In this document: positions 16,353 to 22,758 of the stretch, in pieces
How positions within the stretch are numbered: the stretch's first letter is position 1
Layout: every line of letters starts with the position of its first letter
Source of the DNA: Hyphomicrobiales bacterium
GTDB lineage: Bacteria; Pseudomonadota; Alphaproteobacteria; Rhizobiales; Xanthobacteraceae
NCBI GenBank assembly: GCA_017305515.1
Contig: JAFKKP010000312.1
Span: forward strand, 1-38,089
Reading direction: 5' to 3'
Length of the DNA: 38,089 nucleotides
Made by a program: the position numbers and the translations under genes
The notes under the pieces: model-generated
Databases searched by the model: none
What the model saw: the letters and a program-made list of their open reading frames with translations, nothing else
Told to the model about the DNA's origin: nothing

Positions 16353-16365
16353 AACGGCCTCACTA

Positions 16366-16399
16366 GGAATTTATACCCAAATATCTTGATAACACCACA
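16366..16399 (+). repeat. Left terminal inverted repeat of IS1595 element
   Basis: Begins GGAATTTATACC and continues CAAATATCT to CACCACA. It matches the reverse complement of the right end at 27 of 34 positions. It contains the -35 element of an inward promoter. Confidence 0.75.
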
Positions 16400-16414
16400 A
16401 AGCCCAGATATGGT
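16386..16414 (+). promoter_or_regulatory. Inward promoter in left IS end
   Basis: TTGATA (16386-16391), 17 bases, then TATGGT (16409-16414): five of six and four of six matches to the housekeeping consensus with ideal spacing. It points into the element, directly at the 58-residue passenger gene, leaving a leader of about 20 bases that contains AGGAGG. Confidence 0.55.
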
Positions 16415-16440
16415 GCCCCTAACAACAGGAGGCGTTTTCC

Positions 16441-16617
16441 ATGTCTGGCGCGCTCGAAAATGACGATGAAACCGGGGTTTTAGTTACGCCGGAAATGATC
16501 GCGGTCGGGGCTGATTTGCTTGAAAATCTTTTTCCGATTGCCAGTCCAGAGACGGTGGCAGAGCGGGTTTTTTTAGCGATGGAGGCAGCCAAACAGAGTC
16601 CACTGGCATCGAAGTAA
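16441..16617 (+). CDS. Small passenger protein of IS element
   Basis: A 58-residue acidic protein (MSGALENDDETGVLVTPEMI...). It was found from its setting: a promoter at 16386-16414, a perfect AGGAGG at 16427-16432, eight bases of spacing, then ATG. The phrase VTPEMIAVGADLLENLFPIA followed by VAERVFLAMEAA resembles short alphaproteobacterial and phage proteins with the pattern ITPEMIEAG...VFxAM, none with a known function. Its 3' end overlaps the opposite-strand 213-residue gene by 134 bases, so only one of the two may be fully correct at that end. Confidence 0.6.
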   Translation: MSGALENDDETGVLVTPEMIAVGADLLENLFPIASPETVAERVFLAMEAAKQSPLASK

Positions 16618-17125
16618 TGCGCGCGCTGTTGATCGCCTGACCGACCCAAGCACCGAAGATTGCATATTCATTCATCGCATCTGCGATGGCTCGCAGATCG
16701 GCCAGCGACGGCAATGAAATCATGGGCGTTCCAGACTTTGTGTTTTTCGTAAAAACGAATCCGTAATGATCGTTAGACGATATGCCTCTAGCAATGCCGC
16801 CTGATCGCGAATGCATCAAGCCGTGGCGGTTTTCGGCGCAAATTTCAAACCCCTTTACGAAGTGGATGACCAATTCTTTTATGTTCGCCGGGATCGTCGA
16901 TTTCTCAAGAAGTTCGCGCATCACTTTGGTTCGGTTATTGTTTGGGAGTCGTTGAAAAAGCGCGGTGACTTGATCGCGGTTCATCCCAGTCACATCTGCG
17001 AACAGAAGTTGAAAAAATTCTTCTAGGAAGCCATAAGTGAGGGAAATAACGCCGAGCGCCGCCAAGTGGCTTTTCGGCCCCGGCAAATAATCGGGCCATT
17101 TATCTTCGTCTGAGGGGAGTTTCAT
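16484..17125 (-). CDS. Hypothetical passenger protein of IS element
   Basis: A 213-residue protein I cannot assign. It opens MKLPSDEDKWPDYLPGPKSH, then LAALGVISLTYGFLEEFFQL, a helical stretch, and later FKGFEICAENRHGLMHSRSG-like residues (VKGFEICAENRHGLMHS) that resemble a buried polar site. The open frame extends upstream to 17281, but that part is antisense to a small plus-strand gene, and protein-like sequence starts at the methionine at 17125. Its start codon overlaps that of the divergent 53-residue gene (CATG at 17123-17126). No nuclease, methylase or toxin motif is evident. Confidence 0.6.
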   Translation of the reverse strand: MKLPSDEDKWPDYLPGPKSHLAALGVISLTYGFLEEFFQLLFADVTGMNRDQVTALFQRLPNNNRTKVMRELLEKSTIPANIKELVIHFVKGFEICAENRHGLMHSRSGGIARGISSNDHYGFVFTKNTKSGTPMISLPSLADLRAIADAMNEYAIFGAWVGQAINSARITSMPVDSVWLPPSLKKPALPPSLDWQSEKDFQANQPRPRSFPA

Positions 17126-17285
17126 GCCCACCAAACCTAACGAAGAATACAGCGAGAAAGAAGCGCAAACCCGGTTCATGGCCGCGCTCAAATCGGCGGT
17201 GAACACAAAACCCAAACCACTGAAAAGCATGGGTCCAAAAGGCGTACCGGCGCAATCAAAAAAGCCCAATAAGAAGCGCAAATAG
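17124..17285 (+). CDS. Small basic passenger protein of IS element
   Basis: A 53-residue protein, MPTKPNEEYSEKEAQTRFMA at the start and a lysine-rich tail (QSKKPNKKRK). GAGGGGAG lies four to eleven bases upstream of the ATG at 17124, a strong ribosome binding site. The pattern SEKEAQTRFMAALKSA...KPLKSM is seen in short proteins of mobile and phage regions, function unknown to me. The start codon overlaps that of the opposite-strand 213-residue gene. It stops two bases before the stop of the convergent 69-residue gene. Confidence 0.6.
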   Translation: MPTKPNEEYSEKEAQTRFMAALKSAVNTKPKPLKSMGPKGVPAQSKKPNKKRK

Positions 17286-17287
17286 AT

Positions 17288-17497
17288 TTAAGCGTTGAGA
17301 GCTAACGTCAATCGCTCCAGCAACTTCCGCGCTTGAGATGGCATGATAGCGGCGCGGAATACTTCTGGATTAAGATCGACCAAGGTTGCGAATGTTAGGT
17401 CGATAGAATCGCCGTTTCGCACAGCATCCGCCTCCTGAATTACCTGTAACTCTATGGGTCTATCGAACTCCCCGCTTAACTTGATGGTTCGTTTCAT
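17288..17497 (-). CDS. Small hypothetical passenger protein of IS element
   Basis: A 69-residue protein beginning MKRTIKLSGEFDRPIELQVI, with a possible short beta-strand region followed by a helix (MPSQARKLLERLTLALNA). I do not recognise it. The Shine-Dalgarno match is poor (a purine-rich AAAGAAAAG). It lies 69 bases downstream of the transposase gene on the same strand, so it could be read from the transposase transcript. Confidence 0.5.
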   Translation of the reverse strand: MKRTIKLSGEFDRPIELQVIQEADAVRNGDSIDLTFATLVDLNPEVFRAAIMPSQARKLLERLTLALNA

Positions 17498-17566
17498 TTT
17501 CTTTTCTTTCGTAAGTTCCTAATTAGTGCACGTCGCGCTCGTGCAGCCACAAATGCATTGAACGGA

Positions 17567-18517
17567 TCAGTGAGGTTGTCGGTAGGTCAATCGCTTGCCT
17601 TCGACACCTTTGATGGCTGCTTTAGTGCGGTCAATGTCGCTGTAGCCTAAGCCGACGCGGTGATTGTAGCGAAAATCAAATTCCGCGAGATAGCGGTGCA
17701 GATGCTTCTCGGCGCAATGCTGATAGACACCTTTCATACCACGTTTGAAGATTGAGAATGAGCCTTCAATCGTGTTGGTGTGAACTTCGCCACGCGCATA
17801 TTCTTTCGCCGAGTGTCGCACGGTCTGATGCTCTGCAAACTGCGCCTCAACATCCGCATAGAGACGGCTTTCGTCTGTAAAAACCCGCGCTTCTGGTTTG
17901 ATGTTTGCGGCAATGATTGCGTTGACGGTTGCTTTGTCGGCGTTCGCAACATGGAACGAGCGCAACGATCCGCCTCGCTCAACGAGCGCGACAATCGCGC
18001 GCTTATTTGCAGGGCCACGCGACCCGCGAGGATTGTAGGGACGGCCTTTGCGCTGCTTTGAGACTTTGGCTTCTGCGGTCGGACCGAAATACGTTTCGTC
18101 AACTTCAACAATGCCGCTTCCATCAGGACCGCCAACGGGCATCAAGCCGCCACTGGTCATTGCTTCACGAATGCGATGACCCATGAACCATGCCGACTGA
18201 TAGGTGATGCCGAGTGCGCGATGAAGCTGATGAGCCGATACGCCCTTCTTGCTGGCGTTCATCAGATAGAAGCCCATCATCCACTTGTGCAGCGGAATCT
18301 TGCTGCGCTCCATGACGGTGCCAGTCGTGCAGGTGAAGTCCTTACGGCAAAGCCGTTCGGCACAACGGTAGAGACCGGCACGGCCCTTCACCTGATAGGC
18401 GCGGTTCACAACGCCACAGTGAGAGCAAACCGGACCATGCGGCCAACGGATGCTTTCGATCAGTTCGCGGGCTGCGGCTTCGTTGGTGAAATGCGGGGCG
18501 TCAAAGGCGTTGGGCAT
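17567..18517 (-). CDS. IS1595-family transposase
   Basis: A 316-residue DDE-type transposase that cuts and joins the element's ends. The N-terminal zinc-ribbon (CSHCG near residue 34, then YRCAERLCRKDFTC) is typical of the family. The catalytic core shows the acidic residues in IVEVDETYFG, VFTDESRLY and NTIEGSFSIFKRGMKG; the final segment YNHRVGLGYSDIDRTKAAI is also family-typical. Length is near-normal and there is no frameshift, so it looks active. GAGG lies about nine bases upstream of the ATG and is part of a small hairpin. A consensus promoter sits in the right terminal repeat. Confidence 0.93.
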   Translation of the reverse strand: MPNAFDAPHFTNEAAARELIESIRWPHGPVCSHCGVVNRAYQVKGRAGLYRCAERLCRKDFTCTTGTVMERSKIPLHKWMMGFYLMNASKKGVSAHQLHRALGITYQSAWFMGHRIREAMTSGGLMPVGGPDGSGIVEVDETYFGPTAEAKVSKQRKGRPYNPRGSRGPANKRAIVALVERGGSLRSFHVANADKATVNAIIAANIKPEARVFTDESRLYADVEAQFAEHQTVRHSAKEYARGEVHTNTIEGSFSIFKRGMKGVYQHCAEKHLHRYLAEFDFRYNHRVGLGYSDIDRTKAAIKGVEGKRLTYRQPH

Positions 18518-18525
18518 AGCAAAAA

Positions 18526-18541
18526 CCTCAAATTGATGAGG
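18526..18541 (-). promoter_or_regulatory. Hairpin covering the transposase ribosome binding site
   Basis: In the minus-strand RNA, CCUCA (18541-18537) can pair with UGAGG (18530-18526) across a six-base loop, hiding the GAGG used for the transposase. The expected start of transcription from the terminal-repeat promoter (about 18537) removes most of the upstream arm, so only readthrough RNA would fold. Five base pairs is short, so this is tentative. Confidence 0.4.
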
Positions 18542-18543
18542 AA

Positions 18544-18572
18544 ATGCTAGCCTTTGTACGTTGTGGTGTCAA
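18544..18572 (-). promoter_or_regulatory. Transposase promoter in right IS end
   Basis: Minus strand: TTGACA (18572-18567), 17 bases, TAGCAT (18549-18544). The -35 is a perfect match and the -10 has four of six. Transcription would start about 20 bases before the transposase ATG. Confidence 0.65.
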
Positions 18573-18595
18573 CTAGATATTTGGGAATTTATACC
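18562..18595 (-). repeat. Right terminal inverted repeat of IS1595 element
   Basis: Read inward it begins GGTATAAATTCC, then CAAATATCT, ending CACCACA. On the plus strand the outermost 12 bases (18584-18595) are identical to, and in the same orientation as, the outermost 12 at the left end (16366-16377). Confidence 0.75.
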
Positions 18596-18645
18596 TACAT
18601 CCTAGCCGGAGCATCTGCCGGCGGGGATAGCCGTCCTCGGAAAAT

Positions 18646-18674
18646 AATTTAAGTAAAGAAGGCTTGACTCTCAA
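18646..18674 (-). promoter_or_regulatory. Candidate native promoter now cut off from the DnaA-IV operon
   Basis: Minus strand: TTGAGA (18674-18669), 17 bases, TAAATT (18651-18646), in an AT-rich patch between mucR and the IS element. It points towards the element and, before insertion, would have pointed at the DnaA-IV/DUF6456 genes. It could now read into the transposase gene. Confidence 0.4.
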
Positions 18675-18720
18675 ATCGCAGCAATTGTGGAAATATTCCT
18701 ATACGGTGAACCGCACTGGA

Positions 18721-19134
18721 TCACTTCCGCCCGCGCCGCTGCTGGCCCAGGCCCATTTTCTTCGCAAGATTGGAGCGCGTAACCGCATAATTGGGTGCAA
18801 CCATCGGATAGTCAGCCGGCAATCCCCATTTCTCGCGGTACTGCTCCGGACTCATATTATATTTCGTCTTGAGATGCCGCTTCAGCGATTTGAAACGCTT
18901 GCCATCTTCGAGACATACGAGATAGTCCGGCGTGATCGACTTCTTCAACGATACCGCCGGCCGCACCGGTTCACCTGCGGTATCCGAACCGCCATTGGCG
19001 ACACGCTGAAGTGCGGCGTGAATCTGACTTATCAATCCGGGAATTTCCGCAGCAGTCGTCGTGTTGTTGCTGACATAGGCAGACACGATCGATGCCGTCA
19101 GGTCGACGAACCCCTTGGGATTGTTATCGCTCAT
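18721..19134 (-). CDS. mucR: MucR/Ros-family transcriptional regulator
   Basis: A 137-residue DNA-binding protein of the MucR/Ros family, global regulators of exopolysaccharide, motility and cell-cycle genes in alphaproteobacteria, acting at AT-rich promoter DNA. The prokaryotic zinc-finger region is LVCLEDGKRFKSLKRHLKTK, followed by NMSPEQYREKWGLPADYPMV and the C-terminal YAVTRSNLAKKMGLGQQRRG. As in many MucR proteins, only one of the two Ros cysteines is present. The start MSDNNPKGFVDLT at 19134 has GGGAAG about 8-13 bases upstream; a longer frame (19176) is unlikely. It precedes the IS insertion on the same strand. Confidence 0.93.
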   Translation of the reverse strand: MSDNNPKGFVDLTASIVSAYVSNNTTTAAEIPGLISQIHAALQRVANGGSDTAGEPVRPAVSLKKSITPDYLVCLEDGKRFKSLKRHLKTKYNMSPEQYREKWGLPADYPMVAPNYAVTRSNLAKKMGLGQQRRGRK

Positions 19135-19298
19135 CGTTTGATCTTCCCGTCGCACGACCGCACGACATTTTGGCAAACATCCAGCCCGCGTGCCAACGTC
19201 TATACTTGGGAATTATTGGCGCAATACTGCGAACGTGACAAGCAAAACGCTGCCCGTACTAAATCGTTCGTTCCAGGGAAAATAAGACGAGAGCCCGG

Positions 19299-20051
19299 TC
19301 AGTGACGCTGGTCGAGATGGGACCGCAATTCGTCGATTGACGAAAAGCGCACCATGCCTTCCGGCAATTGCGCCTCGATCGATCCATCCGAGTAGAGCGA
19401 ATAGGCCATCGAATCCACGACGCCCGATTTGACGATTGAGACCGATGCAGCGTCTCCCCGTCGCGGTGCGCTGCGGCCATTGCGAAGCGGCGGGCTATCC
19501 GCCACACCCGGCATATCGCCCATCTCGTCTTCTCGCCGCCGCATCGAGAAGGGAACGTCGCGGCGCCCGCGCTCGCCGACATCGGCGGATGTGCGCGTGC
19601 GAACCGGCGGCTCGTCCTGCCATGGGGCGGATAGCGAGGGTGAATTGGCGGACGGCAAAGGCGACGCGTGGTCGGCCTCGGCGTCAAAGCTGTCAAAGTC
19701 GGTTGTCTGCGGGTCACGCGGGAAAAGCATCTCAGCGCGCGGCGGCTGACGTATCGCTTTGGGCTTCGACGGCACCTGCGGAGCGGCGGCAATTCTTCCA
19801 CGCCCAGCATCGCGCTGCGCACCCGCCACAGGTGCCTGAACAGGCAAACCCAACTCAAGTCTGCGTGTCAGATTGCGGAGTTCGCGGCCGACGAAATACA
19901 AACCCATCAGCACGAGGCCGGTGCATGCAACCACCGCGCCTGCCAGGATCATCGTGTTTCCGAAGCTGAATTCCTTGATCGGGATTCCAAAAACAACCGT
20001 CAGGACGCCCACGCACAGAACGACCGTTCCGCCGATCAACAACGCAATCAT
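19299..20051 (-). CDS. Two-helix membrane protein of unknown function
   Basis: A 250-residue protein with two N-terminal membrane helices (IALLIGGTVVLCVGVLTVVF and MILAGAVVACTGLVLMGLY) separated by the short loop GIPIKEFSFGN. The cytoplasmic or periplasmic part is long, polar and probably disordered. A conserved-looking C-terminal motif follows: VDSMAYSLYSDGSIEAQLPE and VRFSSIDELRSHLDQR. I know of no function. The ATG at 20051 has GGTGGAG nine bases upstream; the GTG at 20063 overlaps that site and is less likely. It is divergent from the glycosyltransferase gene. Confidence 0.75.
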   Translation of the reverse strand: MIALLIGGTVVLCVGVLTVVFGIPIKEFSFGNTMILAGAVVACTGLVLMGLYFVGRELRNLTRRLELGLPVQAPVAGAQRDAGRGRIAAAPQVPSKPKAIRQPPRAEMLFPRDPQTTDFDSFDAEADHASPLPSANSPSLSAPWQDEPPVRTRTSADVGERGRRDVPFSMRRREDEMGDMPGVADSPPLRNGRSAPRRGDAASVSIVKSGVVDSMAYSLYSDGSIEAQLPEGMVRFSSIDELRSHLDQRH

Positions 20052-20405
20052 TACAAACTCCACCCGGACGCTATTTGCACTTGCAGCGTCTTACTCAGCC
20101 AGATCATGATACTGTCATCCCGATAGCGTTACCAATTAGTAATTTTCGCATGCCTCTCAGTACGAATGCGTAACGAAAGTTACGACTTACAGTGGATACG
20201 GCTGCGGCCATCATTCGTCCGAAACCAGACACAAACCGGAAAAAAATTGGGATTTTTACGCTAAATGCCGAATGCTGCGATGCATCAGGGATTTGCGCCA
20301 CAATTGCCAATTACTTGAACGAACAACTGCGATACATTGTTCCAGGGGAAGAAAGCCGAGCTGCATTCAGCATCGGTTCAGGGGATACCAGGTTTACTAG
20401 CGGAC
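20052..20405. other. 354-base divergent intergenic region
   Basis: Lies between the two-helix membrane protein (minus) and the GT39-like gene (plus) and is AT-richer than the genes around it. It holds one candidate EcfG-type promoter (20318-20343). A 68-codon minus-strand frame (20104-20310) starts with TTG, has no ribosome binding site and looks unlike a conserved protein; I do not call it a gene. No terminator or structured RNA is evident. Confidence 0.4.
20318..20343 (-). promoter_or_regulatory. Candidate EcfG (general stress) promoter
   Basis: Minus strand: GGAAC (20343-20339), 17 bases, CGTT (20321-20318), matching the pattern recognised by the alphaproteobacterial general-stress sigma factor EcfG. 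The first downstream gene is the membrane protein starting at 20051, which would have a leader of about 260 bases. Such a match can occur by chance in a window of this size. Confidence 0.35.
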
Positions 20406-22055
20406 ATGTCATCCATCACAACATCGGCCTTCGAAACGCCGTCGCGGCGTTCGATTGAGCAGACTTGTGACGATATCGCTCTGGCCGTGCTTGCGGTCGT
20501 TGCGATCGTCGCAAGCCTGACCTTCCGTGACTACGGTCTCGGCTGGGACGACTACACCCATGCCGAGTATGCCGATCTGCTGCTGAAGATGTTTCGCAGC
20601 GGATTCACCGATACCAGCGCACTCACCTTCGCAAACCTTTACATGTACGGCGGCGGCTTCGATATGGCCGCAGCTCTTCTGCATAAGATTATCCCGCTTG
20701 AACTCTTCGAGACGCGGCGATTGCTCGGCGCAATCGTCGGCATCGTCGGCCTTGGCGTCACATGGCGGCTGGCGCGGCGTGTCGCCGGCCCAGTTGGCGG
20801 CGTGGCGGCGCTTCTGATTTTGGCGCTCTGTCCGATCTATTACGGGCACATGTTTATGAACCCAAAGGACGCGCCTTTCGCGGTCGCGATGATCGTCCTG
20901 ATGCTCGGCCTCGTGCGGCTGGCGCAGGAATATCCCGCGCCATCACCGCACACGATTCTCATTGTCGGTCTGGGTGCCGGATTGTCGCTCGGTTCGCGGA
21001 TTCTCGGCGGGCTCGCACTGATCTATGCGCTGATTTCATTCATGCCGATGTGGGTTGCCGATGTCCGCACACATGGCTGGCGTGAGGCAACTCACCGGTT
21101 CGCACATGTCGCCTACGTGCTGTTGCCCGGTCTTCTGCTCGGCTATCTCATCATGGGATTGGTCTGGCCGTGGTCGATCATCGACACGACAAATCCATTC
21201 AAGGCGCTGACCTACTTCTCGCATTTCTTCGAGAAGCCGTGGAAGGAATTGTTCGCCGGCGCGATCGTGTCAGTCCCCGACATGCCGTGGTCGTATCTGC
21301 CGACATTGTTCGCGTTGCAGCTTCCCGAAGTCATGCTCGCGCTGCTGGCTGCCGGCGTTCTGACGACCGCTGTCGTCGTCTGGAGACCGCAATCCGATCC
21401 GAAGCGCAAAACCGTGCTGCTGTTGCTGACGCTTGCGGCATTGCTTCCGCTGTTCATCGCGATGGTGAAGCGGCCCGCGCTCTACAATGGCATCCGCCAT
21501 TTCGTGTTTGTGATTCCGCCGATGGCCGTGCTCGCAGGCGTCGGATTTGCATCGACCTCGGACTGGCTCAAGAACCGCAGCCGAAAGGCGCAGGCAGCTT
21601 TCGTCGTGCTGATCGCTTTCGGGCTTTCGCTGCCGTTGACAGAAATGATCCGGCTGCATCCTTATCAATACACCCACTTCAATCACATTGCCGGATCTGT
21701 GCGCGGCGCAGACGATCGCTACATGCTGGACTATTGGGGCCTTGCGCTGAAGCAGGCATCCGAAGGACTGCGCGAGCAGATCGTCGAGCGGCAGGAGATT
21801 CCGCCTAAAAACCGCAAGTGGCGCGTCGCTGTTTGCGGACCTCAACGCCCCGCACAGGTTGCACTTGGGCCTGACTTCGCGATCGGATGGGACAGTCATG
21901 CCGCGGACTTCGCCATGACGCTTGGTGAATTCTACTGCAAGGGCCTCAACGCGCCCGTCGTCGTCGAGATCAAGCGCGACGACGTGATCTTCGCGCGGGT
22001 CTACGACATCCGCGGCAGCAGCATTGCAAGCCTGCTCGCTATTCCCGCGCCATAG
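20406..22055 (+). CDS. GT39/ArnT-like membrane glycosyltransferase
   Basis: A 549-residue polytopic inner-membrane protein of the GT-C fold, of the type that uses polyprenyl-phosphate sugars to glycosylate envelope targets. After the first helix (IALAVLAVVAIVASLTF) the loop carries the acidic pair in RDYGLGWDDYTHAEYADLL, the expected catalytic position. About ten further helices follow (for example GGVAALLILALCPIYYGHMF with NPKDAPFA). A small C-terminal periplasmic part (RVAVCGPQRPAQ) ends the protein. Donor and acceptor cannot be deduced. The ATG at 20406 is the best start; a TTG at 20337 adds an unlikely extension. A terminator follows at 22122. Confidence 0.82.
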   Translation: MSSITTSAFETPSRRSIEQTCDDIALAVLAVVAIVASLTFRDYGLGWDDYTHAEYADLLLKMFRSGFTDTSALTFANLYMYGGGFDMAAALLHKIIPLELFETRRLLGAIVGIVGLGVTWRLARRVAGPVGGVAALLILALCPIYYGHMFMNPKDAPFAVAMIVLMLGLVRLAQEYPAPSPHTILIVGLGAGLSLGSRILGGLALIYALISFMPMWVADVRTHGWREATHRFAHVAYVLLPGLLLGYLIMGLVWPWSIIDTTNPFKALTYFSHFFEKPWKELFAGAIVSVPDMPWSYLPTLFALQLPEVMLALLAAGVLTTAVVVWRPQSDPKRKTVLLLLTLAALLPLFIAMVKRPALYNGIRHFVFVIPPMAVLAGVGFASTSDWLKNRSRKAQAAFVVLIAFGLSLPLTEMIRLHPYQYTHFNHIAGSVRGADDRYMLDYWGLALKQASEGLREQIVERQEIPPKNRKWRVAVCGPQRPAQVALGPDFAIGWDSHAADFAMTLGEFYCKGLNAPVVVEIKRDDVIFARVYDIRGSSIASLLAIPAP

Positions 22056-22121
22056 GCATTGACAGCGGCACGCGACAGCATAATTTCAGCGTCGTCAGCC
22101 TCTACACTGACATCGAATCCA

Positions 22122-22150
22122 AACGCCGCCCAATTCCGGGCGGCGTTTTT
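22122..22150 (+). terminator. Intrinsic terminator after the GT39-like gene
   Basis: A perfect 10-base stem (AACGCCGCCC / GGGCGGCGTT) with a six-base loop, running into a T-tract (the last two stem Ts plus three more), 67 bases after the stop codon. It separates the glycosyltransferase from cvpA. Confidence 0.85.
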
Positions 22151-22251
22151 GCTTGTCACAAAGAGGGTTCCTAAGTTTTGCGTCCTCGCGTCAACACTTC
22201 GCTAAGGCGCGCCCGCTAGTGCTTGAATGCAAAAGCCACCGGATACCGTGC

Positions 22252-22758
22252 ATGAACACCTTTGATGCTGCGATCTGTCTCATCTCCATCGTCGCGATCG
22301 TCGTTGGTTTCCGGGCCGGCATCATCCGAAGCGCGGCAACCATTCTCGGATATATCTCGGCGGCACCGATTGCCGTTTTTCTAACAGCGTTTATTACCAA
22401 AGGCCTTGCGGGCAGCTTCGATATTTCGACAGACCTCAAGTCATTCATCTTCATTTGTGTGTTTATCGCCGTCGGCTACGCGTTGGGCGCATTGCTGCGA
22501 TTTTCGATTGACGAAGCCGTCGGCCCCGCCCGAAGCCTACCGGATCAACTGCTGGGAGCCGTTCTCGGCGCAGTCCGCATCGGACTTGTTGCCGTAACGC
22601 TGGTGCTGGTGTTCGATCGCGTCATTCCGGCGGGGCGCGAGCCCGGCTATCTCGTCGGGTCGAAACTGCAACCGATCCTGCTGAAAGCCGGCAAACAGGG
22701 GCTTCGCAGTCTTCCGCCGGAAACCGCAGCCTATATCGATCAGCTCAGGCGAAGCTAA
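22252..22758 (+). CDS. CvpA-family membrane protein
   Basis: A 168-residue inner-membrane protein of the CvpA family, linked in other bacteria to colicin V production and envelope homeostasis. Four helices are visible: FDAAICLISIVAIVVGFRAG (the family's opening pattern), YISAAPIAVFLTAFITKG, FIFICVFIAVGYALGALLRF and AVRIGLVAVTLVLVFDRVI. The sequence DQLLGAVLGAVRIGLV is the usual D-x-x-x-G-x-x-x-G region. Start ATG 22252 is chosen by family alignment. The stop overlaps the stop of the convergent M20 peptidase by four bases. Confidence 0.85.
   Translation: MNTFDAAICLISIVAIVVGFRAGIIRSAATILGYISAAPIAVFLTAFITKGLAGSFDISTDLKSFIFICVFIAVGYALGALLRFSIDEAVGPARSLPDQLLGAVLGAVRIGLVAVTLVLVFDRVIPAGREPGYLVGSKLQPILLKAGKQGLRSLPPETAAYIDQLRRS

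Larger units (their letters stand above)
16366..18595. mobile_element. IS1595-family element with passenger genes
   Basis: An insertion of about 2.23 kb bounded by imperfect inverted repeats of 34 bases (16366-16399 and 18562-18595, 27 of 34 matching). They share the core CAAATATCT and the inner CACCACA. The transposase (17567-18517) is of the IS1595 family. About 1.1 kb of passenger DNA encodes four further reading frames. IS1595-family elements are known to vary widely in passenger content. Codons inside are AT-richer than the flanking genes, consistent with recent arrival. No identical 8-base target duplication is visible outside these borders. The element lies between the DnaA-IV gene and mucR. 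Confidence 0.85.

Noticed and set aside
17126-17281. N-terminal 52-codon extension of the minus-strand passenger gene
   Set aside because: It is exactly antisense to a small gene with a strong ribosome binding site, and the recognisable protein begins at 17125.
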